64,000 bases of DNA from Mycolicibacterium celeriflavum (lineage in GTDB: Bacteria; Actinomycetota; Actinomycetes; Mycobacteriales; Mycobacteriaceae), in the NCBI RefSeq assembly GCF_010731795.1, contig NZ_AP022591.1, positions 744,001 to 808,000 of the forward strand, written 5' to 3'. This document shows, piece by piece, positions 54,550 to 62,931 of this stretch (positions are counted from its first letter, which is position 1; each line of letters opens with the position of its first letter). The notes under the pieces were generated by a model, which ran no database searches, was not told where the DNA came from, and was given only the letters and a program-made list of their open reading frames with translations. The translations under genes and the position numbers were made by a program.

Positions 54550-55913
54550 CTCCAGGCCAGCCGGAACTTGTCGGCGATCTCCTCGAGGCTCAGCGCGCCG
54601 TAGTTGTCGTGCTCGTAGCGGCGCACCGCGACCACGGCGTCGACGGCCTCGTCGCCGAGGATCTTTCGCATCAACGACGATCGGTTCAGCACATCGAGCG
54701 CATCGATCTGCTTCTCGCGTAGCAGAACGACGCCCGTCTGCTCACGCTGGGCGTCGGTCAGCGTCGCGGGGTCGACGGTCGTCTCCGGCGGCAGCGGCAG
54801 CCGGCGTTCGATGCCGTCCAGCGCAAGACCCAGGATCGCCGCGGTCGCGAGATACGGATTGGCCGAAGGGTCGACCACTTTGACTTCGATGTTCGCGCCG
54901 TAGGGGTTGCTCGGCCCGCCGATCAGGTATCGCACTGAGGCTTCCCGGTTCTCGGTGCCCCAGCAGACATACGCACCGGCCCAGTTTCCCGGCTGCATAC
55001 GTTGGCCGGACAACACCGAACCGGCGAGCACACCCTGCGCCTCGGGCAGGCCGGCGACCAAACCCGCGACCGCCGATTCGCCCTCCCGAGTCATACCGTT
55101 GACGCCGGTGCCGTCGAAGAACAGCTCGGTATCCCCCCGCTTCATAGAAAAGTGTTGATGTGCGCCGGATCCGACACCGCCGGCGAACGGCACCGGCGAC
55201 AGGCTCACCCGCATGCCGTACTGCCGCGCGACCCGTCCCACGATGATGCGCGTGAGCACCAGCGCGTCGGCCGCCGCGACGGGTGGCAGTGGGGCCAGCG
55301 AGATCTCGAACTGGTTGGCTCCGTACTCGGGGTGGAACTGTTCGATCGCGACACCCGATGCGGTCGCGGCGTTGGTGACGTCGCGCACGAACCCTTCGAA
55401 CTCCAGCACGCCGGCCAACCCGTACTGCGCCCACAGGTGCGACTGCAGGCGCCCGCCGTCGGGACCGACGAGCACGAACTCCATCTCGTGTCCGACGACG
55501 GCGGAAAGACCCTCGTCCGTCAGTCGCTTCTGCACCCGGCCCAGTGCCCCGCGGCTGCAGTGCGGATCGGGTGTGCCGTCCTGGTTGAAGAACGCCCCTG
55601 GCGCCCAGGCCAACCCGTCGCCCAGGATGCGCAGCGCGCTGAGGTCGATGCGGATCCGCTGATCACCGACCGGCGTGATCGCTCTGCTGTAAACGATGCC
55701 GGTGTGGTCGATCGCGAAGGCATGCCAGACCGGACTGGCACCCAGCCCGGGATCGGCGAACGCCCCCATGCGGCGCAACGGCACCGTCTTGGCATGCGTG
55801 AGCCCGGCCGGGTTGACGACCGTGCCGATCAGAGTGGCGACCCCATCGGCTTCGAGTTGGGCGATCGCCGCGGCCGCGAGGGGCTTGGCTGCCACTGGCT
55901 TCACGACAGCCAT
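54543..55913 (-). CDS. glnA3: Glutamine-synthetase-like protein (GlnA3 type)
   Basis: A 456-residue type I GS-fold protein. Motifs: VGHEMEFVLVG, EQFHPEYGANQFE, GSGAHQHFS and the C-terminal NIEVKVVDPSANPYLATAA. The last replaces the usual R-x-E-x-R arginines, and YGANIEVK lacks the glutamate-binding pattern of true GlnA, so it may use another amine. In Streptomyces, GlnA3 is a gamma-glutamylpolyamine synthetase. Order with MFS and bfrA matches Rv1876-Rv1878. Confidence 0.85.
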   Translation of the reverse strand: MAVVKPVAAKPLAAAAIAQLEADGVATLIGTVVNPAGLTHAKTVPLRRMGAFADPGLGASPVWHAFAIDHTGIVYSRAITPVGDQRIRIDLSALRILGDGLAWAPGAFFNQDGTPDPHCSRGALGRVQKRLTDEGLSAVVGHEMEFVLVGPDGGRLQSHLWAQYGLAGVLEFEGFVRDVTNAATASGVAIEQFHPEYGANQFEISLAPLPPVAAADALVLTRIIVGRVARQYGMRVSLSPVPFAGGVGSGAHQHFSMKRGDTELFFDGTGVNGMTREGESAVAGLVAGLPEAQGVLAGSVLSGQRMQPGNWAGAYVCWGTENREASVRYLIGGPSNPYGANIEVKVVDPSANPYLATAAILGLALDGIERRLPLPPETTVDPATLTDAQREQTGVVLLREKQIDALDVLNRSSLMRKILGDEAVDAVVAVRRYEHDNYGALSLEEIADKFRLAWSV

Positions 55914-55934
55914 TGTGCGCGGTCGCGCTGCGGC

Positions 55935-56417
55935 TTACAGCGTGATCTTGCAGCTTTGGCCGATGTCGAGCGTGCGAAGCATGCGGCCCATCCCCAGCCA
56001 CATCGCGCAGGACAACGCCAGGTCGGTCAGTAGTTCGTCGCTGAAGTGCTCGCGGCAGCGGTCCCAGAAGTCCTCGTCGTCGCGAAGGCCGGTGTGGTCG
56101 CTGGCGAAGCGCTCGGCGAATTCCGCTGCGATGCGCTCCTGCGCGCTGTAGCCCGGCCAGGTACGCCATTCGGCGGCGTGGTCGTAGAGGTCCTCGTCGA
56201 CGCCGGCGGCCAAACCCTCTGCGTCGCGGGTGTTCTGACAGACGACGCACTCGTTGTCGAGCGCGATGACCATCCGTGCGAGTTCACGCACCCGCATGGG
56301 AAGCCGGTTCTTGGTGTAGACCGCGTTGGTGAAACCTGCCATCGCGACACCGATGTCCGGCGACTTCACCACCCAGGCGGCGGCGTCGTCGTCGGCGAAG
56401 TCCCCAATGCGGCTCAT
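55935..56417 (-). CDS. Carboxymuconolactone decarboxylase/AhpD-like protein
   Basis: A 160-residue AhpD-fold protein from ATG 56417. The redox motif CVVCQNTRDAEG carries Cys-x2-Cys, with MRVRELARMVIALDNE before it. Family members are hydroperoxide-detoxifying or lactone-decarboxylating. It sits between the MFS gene and glnA3, and just downstream of a perfect KstR-type operator, suggesting a steroid-linked redox job. Confidence 0.82.
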   Translation of the reverse strand: MSRIGDFADDDAAAWVVKSPDIGVAMAGFTNAVYTKNRLPMRVRELARMVIALDNECVVCQNTRDAEGLAAGVDEDLYDHAAEWRTWPGYSAQERIAAEFAERFASDHTGLRDDEDFWDRCREHFSDELLTDLALSCAMWLGMGRMLRTLDIGQSCKITL

Positions 56418-56447
56418 GACGGCATCGTACGCCGGGAGCCGCAGAAT

Positions 56448-56461
56448 TGGAACGCGTTCTA
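56448..56461. promoter_or_regulatory. KstR-type operator upstream of AhpD-like gene
   Basis: TGGAACGCGTTCTA is a perfect match to tnnAACnnGTTnnA. It lies 31 bp before the AhpD-like start (56417) and 8 bp after the MFS stop (56470), in the short gap between them, so it can only serve the AhpD-like gene and possibly glnA3. Confidence 0.7.
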
Positions 56462-56469
56462 GTTTGGTC

Positions 56470-58524
56470 TCAGCCCGTGGCGACCAGCTGAGCGCGGTCG
56501 TCGGTCCAGTCGCGCTGCACCAGCATGCGATGGGCGATTCGCTCCAGCGCCGCCTCCACCTGCAACCGGTCCGGACGTCCCTCGAACGAGGGCGAGGTGG
56601 CCAGCTTCTCGACGATGCGCCCGACGATCGCGGTCGAGATCGCATCGACCTGTCTGATGCCCTTCTGGGTGAGCCACAGCCGGCCGCCGGTGCGCAGCGC
56701 GAGGCCGTGACGCACGAGATCGTCGAAGGCCGGTTCGATGACCTCGTGCGGCACGCGCAGGCGTTCGGCGATGTCGGTCAGCGTGACCGAGCCGAACACC
56801 TGGTTCTGCCGGTAGATCTGCAGCAGCGCCCACATCTGGCAGACATCGAGATCGCAGCCGGGTTGCGCGGCAAGCGCACGCAACCGGATGTCCGGCGAAT
56901 CGCGGAACAGCCGGCCGACGGCCACCTCGAGGATCTTCTCGGGCGATTCGGTGCTCGGCATCCCGAAGCCCTCGCCGAGGTCGGACGCCGACACCATTTC
57001 CATCTCACGCAGTTGCACTTCCTTCAGGAACAGCGAGACGACGAAGCCGACGACCGCGACCGGCACGACGTAGAGGAACACCCGGCCCAGCGAGTCGGCG
57101 TATGCGTCGATGATCGGCGCGGCCATCTCCGGGGACAGCGTGTGCAGTGCCTGCGGCGAATCCGCAGCGAGCGGCGGCGCTCCGCTGGCGGCCAGCGCCG
57201 GGCCGATCCGGCTCGCGAGGAAGTTGGCGAACAGGCTGCCGAAAATGGCTGCGCCGAAGGAACTTCCGATGGTCCGAAAGAACGTGACGCCCGACGTCGC
57301 CACTCCGAGGTCGGCGAAGCTCGACGTGTTCTGGACGACCAGGATGAGGACCTGCATGCAGAGGCCGATTCCGGTGCCGAGGATGAACAGAAACAGCGAC
57401 TGCTGCCAGGTCGGCGTCGCGGCGTCCATGCCGGACAGCAACAGGAACGCCACCGCCATGACCGCGGTGCCTGCGACCGGGAACACCTTGTACCGGCCGG
57501 TGCGCCCGACGATGCTCCCGCTGCCGATCGAGGTGATGAGCATGCCCGCGACCATGGGCAGGGTCCGCAGGCCGGATTCCGTCGCCGACACGCCGTCGAC
57601 GAACTGCATGAACGTCGGCAGGAACGTCAACGCCCCGAGCATGGCGAAGCCGACGATGAAGCCCAGGATGCAGCACACGGTGAACACCGGGCTGGCGAAC
57701 AGCCGGATCGGCAGAATCGGTTCGGCCGCACGCAATTCCACCCAGACGAAGATCGCGAGCGCGACGGCCGAGGCCGCGAACAAGCCGGTGATGATTCCCG
57801 ACGACCACGGGTAGGTGCTGCCGCCCCAGCTGGTCGCCAGGGTCAGCCCGGACGCCCCCAGGCCGATGAAGAGAATGCCGGCGTAGTCGATCACCGCCCT
57901 ACCGGCCCTCGCCAGCGACGGGATCGCCACGGCGCCGACCGCGAACACGACGAGCGCGATCGGGACGTTGATCCAGAACGCCCAGCGCCAGCTGAGGTGA
58001 TCGGTGAAGAACCCGCCGAGCAGGGGGCCGATCACCGTGGTGACGCCGAACACCGCGCCGAGGGCACCCTGGTACCGTCCGCGCTCCCGCAGCGGGATGA
58101 CCTCGCCGATGACGGCCATCGCCGTCACCATGATCGCGCCGCCGCCGATGCCCTGCAGGGCGCGCGAGGCCACCAGGGCCGCCATCGACCCGGCCATGCC
58201 GCACAGCACCGACCCGACGAGGAAGAACACCACCGAGACCTGGAACACGGTCTTGCGGCCGAACAGGTCGCCCAGCTTGCCGACCACGGCGGTGACAATC
58301 GTCGAGGCGAGCAGGTAACTGGTGACCACCCAGGACTGGTGGCCGGCGCCGCCGAGATCCGCCACCACCGTCGGCAACGCGGTCGCCACGATCGTCTGAT
58401 CGAGGGCTGCCAACAGCATGCCCAGCAGCACCGCGACGAAGATGACGTTGCGGCGCTGCCTGCTGATCAGCGCGCCGCCGGACTCCCGGTCGGCGGCGGC
58501 GTTGGGCGCGGCTTGGCTGGTCAT
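56470..58524 (-). CDS. EmrB/QacA-type MFS drug exporter with C-terminal winged-helix-like domain (Rv1877 type)
   Basis: A 684-residue protein. Residues 1-530 hold a 14-helix DHA2 exporter: [48 protein letters not shown] and [10 protein letters not shown] cytoplasmic C-terminal region of about 140 residues contains a wHTH-like segment: [22 protein letters not shown] then [15 protein letters not shown]. Such a fusion is unusual and could couple export to sensing. ATG 58524 follows AAGGGAG. Confidence 0.88.
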   Translation of the reverse strand: MTSQAAPNAAADRESGGALISRQRRNVIFVAVLLGMLLAALDQTIVATALPTVVADLGGAGHQSWVVTSYLLASTIVTAVVGKLGDLFGRKTVFQVSVVFFLVGSVLCGMAGSMAALVASRALQGIGGGAIMVTAMAVIGEVIPLRERGRYQGALGAVFGVTTVIGPLLGGFFTDHLSWRWAFWINVPIALVVFAVGAVAIPSLARAGRAVIDYAGILFIGLGASGLTLATSWGGSTYPWSSGIITGLFAASAVALAIFVWVELRAAEPILPIRLFASPVFTVCCILGFIVGFAMLGALTFLPTFMQFVDGVSATESGLRTLPMVAGMLITSIGSGSIVGRTGRYKVFPVAGTAVMAVAFLLLSGMDAATPTWQQSLFLFILGTGIGLCMQVLILVVQNTSSFADLGVATSGVTFFRTIGSSFGAAIFGSLFANFLASRIGPALAASGAPPLAADSPQALHTLSPEMAAPIIDAYADSLGRVFLYVVPVAVVGFVVSLFLKEVQLREMEMVSASDLGEGFGMPSTESPEKILEVAVGRLFRDSPDIRLRALAAQPGCDLDVCQMWALLQIYRQNQVFGSVTLTDIAERLRVPHEVIEPAFDDLVRHGLALRTGGRLWLTQKGIRQVDAISTAIVGRIVEKLATSPSFEGRPDRLQVEAALERIAHRMLVQRDWTDDRAQLVATG

Positions 58525-58689
58525 GTCTCCCTTCCGAGGCGGAACTTTCCACACACATATCGTTAGCCAGGCTAGGAAAGTTACGCACCCTGACGAGAGT
58601 TACCCCGCGAACGTGCGCAAAACGCTGCAACAAGCACGGCGTGTCTTGCGCAAACGCGCACGCTCGCGGGGGAAAAGAAAGCTGGCCGG

Positions 58690-59175
58690 CTATAAGGCGG
58701 TCGGCGGACGCGACACACACTGTGCCGCGTAGAGCTCGTCGCCGAGCTTGTCCATCAGCTGCAGCTGGGTCTCGAGGTAGTCGATGTGCTCTTCCTCGTT
58801 GGACAGGATCTTCTCCAGCACGGTGGCCGAGGTGGCGTCGCCCTTGTCGCGGCACATGATGATGCCCGGACGCAGGCGCTCCAGCACCTCGTACTCGATC
58901 GCCAGGTCGGCCTCGAACTGCTCACGCAGGGTCTGACCGATGCGCAGGGAGAACAACCGCTGATAGTTGGGCAGGCCGTCCAACATGAGAATGCGGTTGG
59001 TGATGTCCTCCGCATGATTCATTTCTTCGAACGACTCTTTACGCGTGTATTCGGCGAGTTCGGTGAAGCCCCAATTCGCTTGCATCTTCGAATGCAGGAA
59101 ATACTGGTTAATGGCTGTGAGTTCGCTCGTCAATTGCTCGTTGAGCAATTTCAGGACGTCCGGATCGCCTTGCAT
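58690..59175 (-). CDS. bfrA: Bacterioferritin BfrA
   Basis: A 161-residue bacterioferritin from ATG 59175 with an AGGAG site. Ferroxidase ligands Glu18, Glu51, His54, Glu94, Glu127 and His130 are in place, and heme ligand Met52 is in EEMNHAE. It forms a 24-mer that oxidises and stores iron. Divergent from the 59417 gene across a 241-bp interval holding an IdeR-type iron box. Confidence 0.97.
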   Translation of the reverse strand: MQGDPDVLKLLNEQLTSELTAINQYFLHSKMQANWGFTELAEYTRKESFEEMNHAEDITNRILMLDGLPNYQRLFSLRIGQTLREQFEADLAIEYEVLERLRPGIIMCRDKGDATSATVLEKILSNEEEHIDYLETQLQLMDKLGDELYAAQCVSRPPTAL

Positions 59176-59361
59176 GGTGGCTCCTAGGGCACTTGAGGGC
59201 TGGTCAGGCATCGCTTCGATTGTGCACCTTCCAAACTAGTCCAGTTATGGCCGACAAGCGCGCTTTAATGCTTGCGCGGGGCGTGTTTTCGGCTCAATGA
59301 CAAGCCGTCGCGACGCCTCGAGGGCCTGATGCGGGCCCTAGTCTGGACTGCCTAGGCTAAG

Positions 59362-59380
59362 TAAGGTTAGACTGCGCTAA
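59362..59380. promoter_or_regulatory. IdeR-type iron box
   Basis: TAAGGTTAGACTGCGCTAA matches the 19-bp IdeR consensus TwAGGTwAGsCTwACCTwA at about 15 positions, with flanking GCTAAG and CTAACC hexamers suggesting overlapping sites. It lies 182 bp upstream of bfrA and 37 bp before the 59417 gene. IdeR activates bfrA in M. tuberculosis; here it may act on either side. Confidence 0.6.
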
Positions 59381-59416
59381 CCATTGGACCGGAGTCGAGA
59401 CAGGCGGTGAGAATCG

Positions 59417-60049
59417 ATGAGTGAGTACGATCTGCACTCGCTGATTCTCGCATGCGACTTTCGAGTCGATGACGTCGAGCGAATGTGGAAATGGCTCAAG
59501 AAGCGCCACGATAATTTGCAATCAATTGGTGCCCATCATGTCGTCGTCTACACGTCGATTTGGGAGCCGAACCGCGTGCTCGTCACAATTGGAATCCGCA
59601 ACGCCCGGTCAATTCGCGACGTTTTGCGCTCGTCGGCGGTTTTCGAGTGGTTCGACGTCGCCGGAGTCGACGACATTCCGCCGGTCTTCGGCGGCGAAGT
59701 GGTCGAGAAGATCGACCTGTACGCCCCCTCGCCCGCGGATCACGTGGGCCGGGTGGTGGTGGGCGTCATGTCGTCGGTCGAGGACGTGTCTGAGCTGATG
59801 GTCAAGGTGCATGACGGGATCGAGCGCTTCAAGCGCAGCGGAGTGCGCAAGATCTGGGTCTACCGCGCCCTGGACGACGGACACGAAGTGATGATCCTGC
59901 AGGAAATCGAGGACGAGGTCGCAGCCAGGCAGTGGATCGATCACCCGGACGCGGCTGCCGAGTGGATGTCCAACGTCGGCCTCGGCGCCTATCCGACCCA
60001 GTTCGTCGGTCGGTTCGCCCACCTGATGAGCGTCGAGAAGCAGGGCTGA
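59417..60049 (+). CDS. Conserved hypothetical protein in the iron operon
   Basis: A 210-residue protein with no family I can name. It seems to have two related halves: HHVVVYTSIWEPNRVLVTIGI with IRDVLRSSAVFEWFDVAG, then KIWVYRALDDGHEVMILQEIE with RQWIDHPDAAAEWM. This layout suggests paired ferredoxin-like/ABM domains. It is 3 bp upstream of bfd and downstream of an iron box, so I infer an iron-mobilisation role. ATG 59417. Confidence 0.75.
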   Translation: MSEYDLHSLILACDFRVDDVERMWKWLKKRHDNLQSIGAHHVVVYTSIWEPNRVLVTIGIRNARSIRDVLRSSAVFEWFDVAGVDDIPPVFGGEVVEKIDLYAPSPADHVGRVVVGVMSSVEDVSELMVKVHDGIERFKRSGVRKIWVYRALDDGHEVMILQEIEDEVAARQWIDHPDAAAEWMSNVGLGAYPTQFVGRFAHLMSVEKQG

Positions 60050-60052
60050 CCG

Positions 60053-60262
60053 ATGTTTGTCTGCCTTTGCACAGGAGTCACCAGCCACGACGTCACCGAA
60101 TGCGTGGCCAACGGGGCTCGCACGTCCAAGCAGATCGCCGAGGCCTGCGGCGCCGGCGGCGACTGCGGGCGATGCCGGCGCACCTTGCGGGCGATCCTCG
60201 CCGCGCACGCCGAGGTCGCGGTCGAGGTCGACGAACCGACGCCGAGGGCGGTCAGTCGGTAG
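60053..60262 (+). CDS. bfd: Bacterioferritin-associated ferredoxin Bfd
   Basis: A 69-residue [2Fe-2S] protein. Cys4, Cys6, Cys38 and Cys41 give C-x-C-x31-C-x2-C, the Bfd cluster pattern, with FVCLCTGVTSHDV at the start. It docks on bacterioferritin and reduces the core to release iron. It probably forms an operon with the upstream unknown gene and functions with the divergent bfrA. Confidence 0.93.
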   Translation: MFVCLCTGVTSHDVTECVANGARTSKQIAEACGAGGDCGRCRRTLRAILAAHAEVAVEVDEPTPRAVSR

Positions 60263-60269
60263 CGCGCGG

Positions 60270-61040
60270 CTAGTCCGCCTCGCGCTTACCGGTGAACTCG
60301 GCCAGCGCGCTCGCGTTCGCCGCGGCACCCATCAACACCGCGAAATGTTCGATCTCCCTGGCGGTCGCGGCGGCGATGCCGTCCCGGGTCGGCGCGGTGA
60401 TGGTCTGCTTGACCGCCATCAGGCTCGCGACGGGCCGAGACGCGAGGATGTCGGCGTGGCGGCGAGCTTCCGGCAGCAGCTCCTCGGGCGCACATACCTT
60501 CCATGCCAGCCCCATTCGCTGTGCCTCGTCCGCATCCACCCACTCCGATGACATCAGCAGCCAGGCGGCGTTCTGGCGGCCCATCAGCCGCGGCAGCAAG
60601 TAAGACGACGCGGCCTCGGGCGCGACACCGAGGCTGGTGAACGGTGTCTTGAGCCGAGCTGTTGTCGACATGAAGACCAGATCCGCGTAGCCCAGGATAG
60701 TTGCGCCGATACCGACCCCGACACCGTTGACGGCGCATATCAATGGTTTCGGCAAGTCGGCGAGCGCATCGACCATGGTGGTGAAGTGGCTGCCCTGCTC
60801 GTTGAACGCGGGATCGGTGATGCGCCTTTGCATCTCGACGAGATCGTTGCCCGCGCTGAACGCCCTGCCCTCACCGGTCAGCACGACAACTGCGACCTCG
60901 GGATCAGCGGCGGCCTCGCTCAGGGCGACGGCGGTCGCGTAGTACATCTCCTCGTTGAATGCGTTGAGCACCTCGGGCCGGTTCAGGGTCAGTGTGCGAA
61001 CCCGGTTGTCGTCGGCGATCTGCAAGGTCGTGTCAGCCAC
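60270..61040 (-). CDS. Enoyl-CoA hydratase/isomerase family protein
   Basis: A 256-residue crotonase-fold enzyme: TLNRPEVLNAFNEEM, GEGRAFSAGNDLVEMQ (oxyanion), GVGVGIGATILGYADLVF and SLGVAPEAASSYLLPRLMG with the catalytic-type Glu. It hydrates or isomerises enoyl-CoA in lipid catabolism. Converges with bfd (7-bp gap). Confidence 0.92.
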   Translation of the reverse strand: MADTTLQIADDNRVRTLTLNRPEVLNAFNEEMYYATAVALSEAAADPEVAVVVLTGEGRAFSAGNDLVEMQRRITDPAFNEQGSHFTTMVDALADLPKPLICAVNGVGVGIGATILGYADLVFMSTTARLKTPFTSLGVAPEAASSYLLPRLMGRQNAAWLLMSSEWVDADEAQRMGLAWKVCAPEELLPEARRHADILASRPVASLMAVKQTITAPTRDGIAAATAREIEHFAVLMGAAANASALAEFTGKREAD

Positions 61041-61118
61041 GGCAGCAGCGTAAGCGCTGCGCGATGTGGCAGCCGCGGGCGGGTGAGACGAGTCCCACCG
61101 GGCGGCGCCGCTCCTCCA

Positions 61119-61823
61119 TCACGACGTGGCGAACGGAGTTCGGTAGACGTAACGACTGGTCGGTACCGTGTCGACGTCGCGGTTGGCGCCGAACGCTGCG
61201 GTGCTGGCCACCATGCGGTCCATCCGGCTGCGCAACTCGTCGTCATCGGCCGCACCGAAGAACGCGTGCAGATCCGAGGTCGCCGCTGCGGGGAACAGCT
61301 CCTCGACGATCGCATCTATGCGTGGCGCGCCCGGCGTCAGCGCGTGCACGACCGCGTTCTGGGTGTAGCCGAAGGTCGATTGTGTCTCGATGGCGACCGG
61401 CGTGTGGTCGATGTGCCACCGCCTCCGCCACGTCGCCTCGTCGAGGTCCTCGGGCCTGCGCAGCAGCGCCACGTTGGCCAGTCCGACGGTGCGCTCACCG
61501 GGCGCAGTGTCCGGCGCGGGCAGTGGTACCGATTCGGTGACCAGGTAGGCGGCGACGTCGTCCGCCTCCCCGAGCAGCCGCGTGACCGCGGCCATCACCT
61601 GATAGCCGTAGTACTGCTGCGTCCACAGGCTGACGAACCCGACCACCGGAGGGTCCAGCGTCGTCAGCGTCATCAACGAGTCGCGCACGACGTCATCGCG
61701 GACGTTGACGGCCAACCCGGGCAGATCCAGGGCGAGCAGGTCGGTCGCGACCTCCGAACGCATCCTTTGGCACCACGTCTCGTCGGCCTCGGGCCGCCGC
61801 AGAGTGATGATGACTTTCTCCAC
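61119..61823 (-). CDS. EthD-domain protein
   Basis: A 234-residue protein with EthD/dimeric alpha-beta-barrel features: VIITLRRPEADETWCQRM at the start and EATWRRRWHIDHTPVAIETQ in the middle. EthD-type proteins occur near ether-degrading P450s and polyketide cyclases. It is 26 bp downstream of the nitrile-hydratase-like operon on the same strand and may belong to it. Confidence 0.75.
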   Translation of the reverse strand: MEKVIITLRRPEADETWCQRMRSEVATDLLALDLPGLAVNVRDDVVRDSLMTLTTLDPPVVGFVSLWTQQYYGYQVMAAVTRLLGEADDVAAYLVTESVPLPAPDTAPGERTVGLANVALLRRPEDLDEATWRRRWHIDHTPVAIETQSTFGYTQNAVVHALTPGAPRIDAIVEELFPAAATSDLHAFFGAADDDELRSRMDRMVASTAAFGANRDVDTVPTSRYVYRTPFATS

Positions 61824-61849
61824 GAAGCGAACTTAATGCCTGGCGGCGC

Positions 61850-62221
61850 TCAGGCTTCCAGCCGCTGGCGGATCGCGGCGAGGCGCTGCTGGAGTTCCTC
61901 TTCACCGATGATGCCGCGCGCCACCAGGGAGTGGGCCAGCGACACCAACTGGTTCTCCGGATAAGGCAGGTTCGAATACCGCGTCGCCGACAGCACGTCC
62001 TCCTCGTCGCGGCGCTGCTTGAAATCCGGGATGTCGGCGGCGCAGGCGGCGCGGTCGAGCGCATCGCACATCCCGTCCAGGCTCGTCTTCCACGGCGGTA
62101 CCGGGTTCTGGACCCCGTACTTTGCGGCCATCCGGGACCAGACTTGGTTGCGCTCGGCGATCTCTTCCAGTGGTGCGATCGCTGCCCGCTCGACGCCCGC
62201 CGAATCCGGTGTGCCGCTCAT
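61850..62221 (-). CDS. Nitrile-hydratase accessory/beta-N-like protein
   Basis: A 123-residue helical protein: ISEYSNL-like TRYSNLPYPENQLV, DALDRAACAADIPDFKQRRDEED and ARGIIGEEELQQRLAAIRQRLEA. This resembles the N-terminal part of nitrile hydratase beta subunits and the activator proteins that insert metal by subunit swapping. Start ATG 62221 overlaps the alpha gene stop (ATGA), so it is translationally coupled as third gene of the operon. Confidence 0.7.
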   Translation of the reverse strand: MSGTPDSAGVERAAIAPLEEIAERNQVWSRMAAKYGVQNPVPPWKTSLDGMCDALDRAACAADIPDFKQRRDEEDVLSATRYSNLPYPENQLVSLAHSLVARGIIGEEELQQRLAAIRQRLEA

Positions 62222-62931
62222 GCTTTCGGTACAGGGTGAACGGCCGGCCGGGTGTCGGTGATGACGTTGGTCGTCACCCCTGCTTTCGGCAGCGCGACGC
62301 CGATCAAGCAGTCACGCGTGACGATTTCGGCGAGTTGTTCCTCGGTCCAGTCATCGGTGCCCTCGGGACGCATGGGCATCACCATGAACCGGTGCTTCTG
62401 ATTGGAATCCTGTACCCGGATGGCGATCTCGTCGGGCAGATAAAGGCCGAACTCCGCCAGCACCTGGCGCGGCCAGCGGACCATGCGCCTGCGGTAGTTC
62501 GGGGTGCGGTACCACTCGGGTGAGTTGCCCAGGATGGGGCGCGGGTAGCAGGAGCACAGCGCGCAGACGATCACGTTGTGCAGTGTCGGCGTGTCCGCGA
62601 GGATTTCGAACGCGGTGAAGTCGCTGGGTGTGCCGAAGCCGGTCGGTTCCATCCAGTCGACGCCGACCTCCTTGCTGGCAGTCATGGGTTCCGCGAGAGC
62701 CAGCTTCTTGAATTCGGGATCCAGCCATGCCCTGGCCACCAGGGTGGCCGCCGGAGTCGGCCCGATCTGCTCGGCGAACTCCGTGAAGCGCCGATGCTCC
62801 TCGGCGGTGAAGATGCCCTTCTCGATGCACAGTTCGCGCAGCGCGATCTCGAGGACTTCGAAGTCGGTGATCTCGTCGACCATCGGCGCGACGGTGCGGT
62901 CATGGTCGTGGTCGTGGTCGTGACCGGTCAT
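62218..62931 (-). CDS. Nitrile hydratase/thiocyanate hydrolase-like alpha subunit
   Basis: A 237-residue metal-binding subunit. The metal claw is VCALCSCYP, with Cys123, Cys126, Ser127 and Cys128; most cobalt enzymes have Thr and iron enzymes Ser where this has Ala124. The N-terminus has an unusual His/Asp-rich GHDHDHDHD segment, possibly a metal-loading tag. RWPRQVLAEFGLYLPDEIAIRV is also family-like. It overlaps the beta gene stop (ATGA). Substrate may be a nitrile, thiocyanate or similar. Confidence 0.85.
   Translation of the reverse strand: MTGHDHDHDHDRTVAPMVDEITDFEVLEIALRELCIEKGIFTAEEHRRFTEFAEQIGPTPAATLVARAWLDPEFKKLALAEPMTASKEVGVDWMEPTGFGTPSDFTAFEILADTPTLHNVIVCALCSCYPRPILGNSPEWYRTPNYRRRMVRWPRQVLAEFGLYLPDEIAIRVQDSNQKHRFMVMPMRPEGTDDWTEEQLAEIVTRDCLIGVALPKAGVTTNVITDTRPAVHPVPKA

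Noticed and set aside
56326..58566. Plus-strand open frame (746 codons) opposite the MFS exporter
   Set aside because: His/Arg/Asp-rich shadow with no membrane segments or motifs; the exporter frame is clearly coding.
58555..58610. Possible second IdeR box upstream of the MFS gene (GTTAGCCAGGCTAGG)
   Set aside because: Only about half of the consensus positions match and spacing is wrong.
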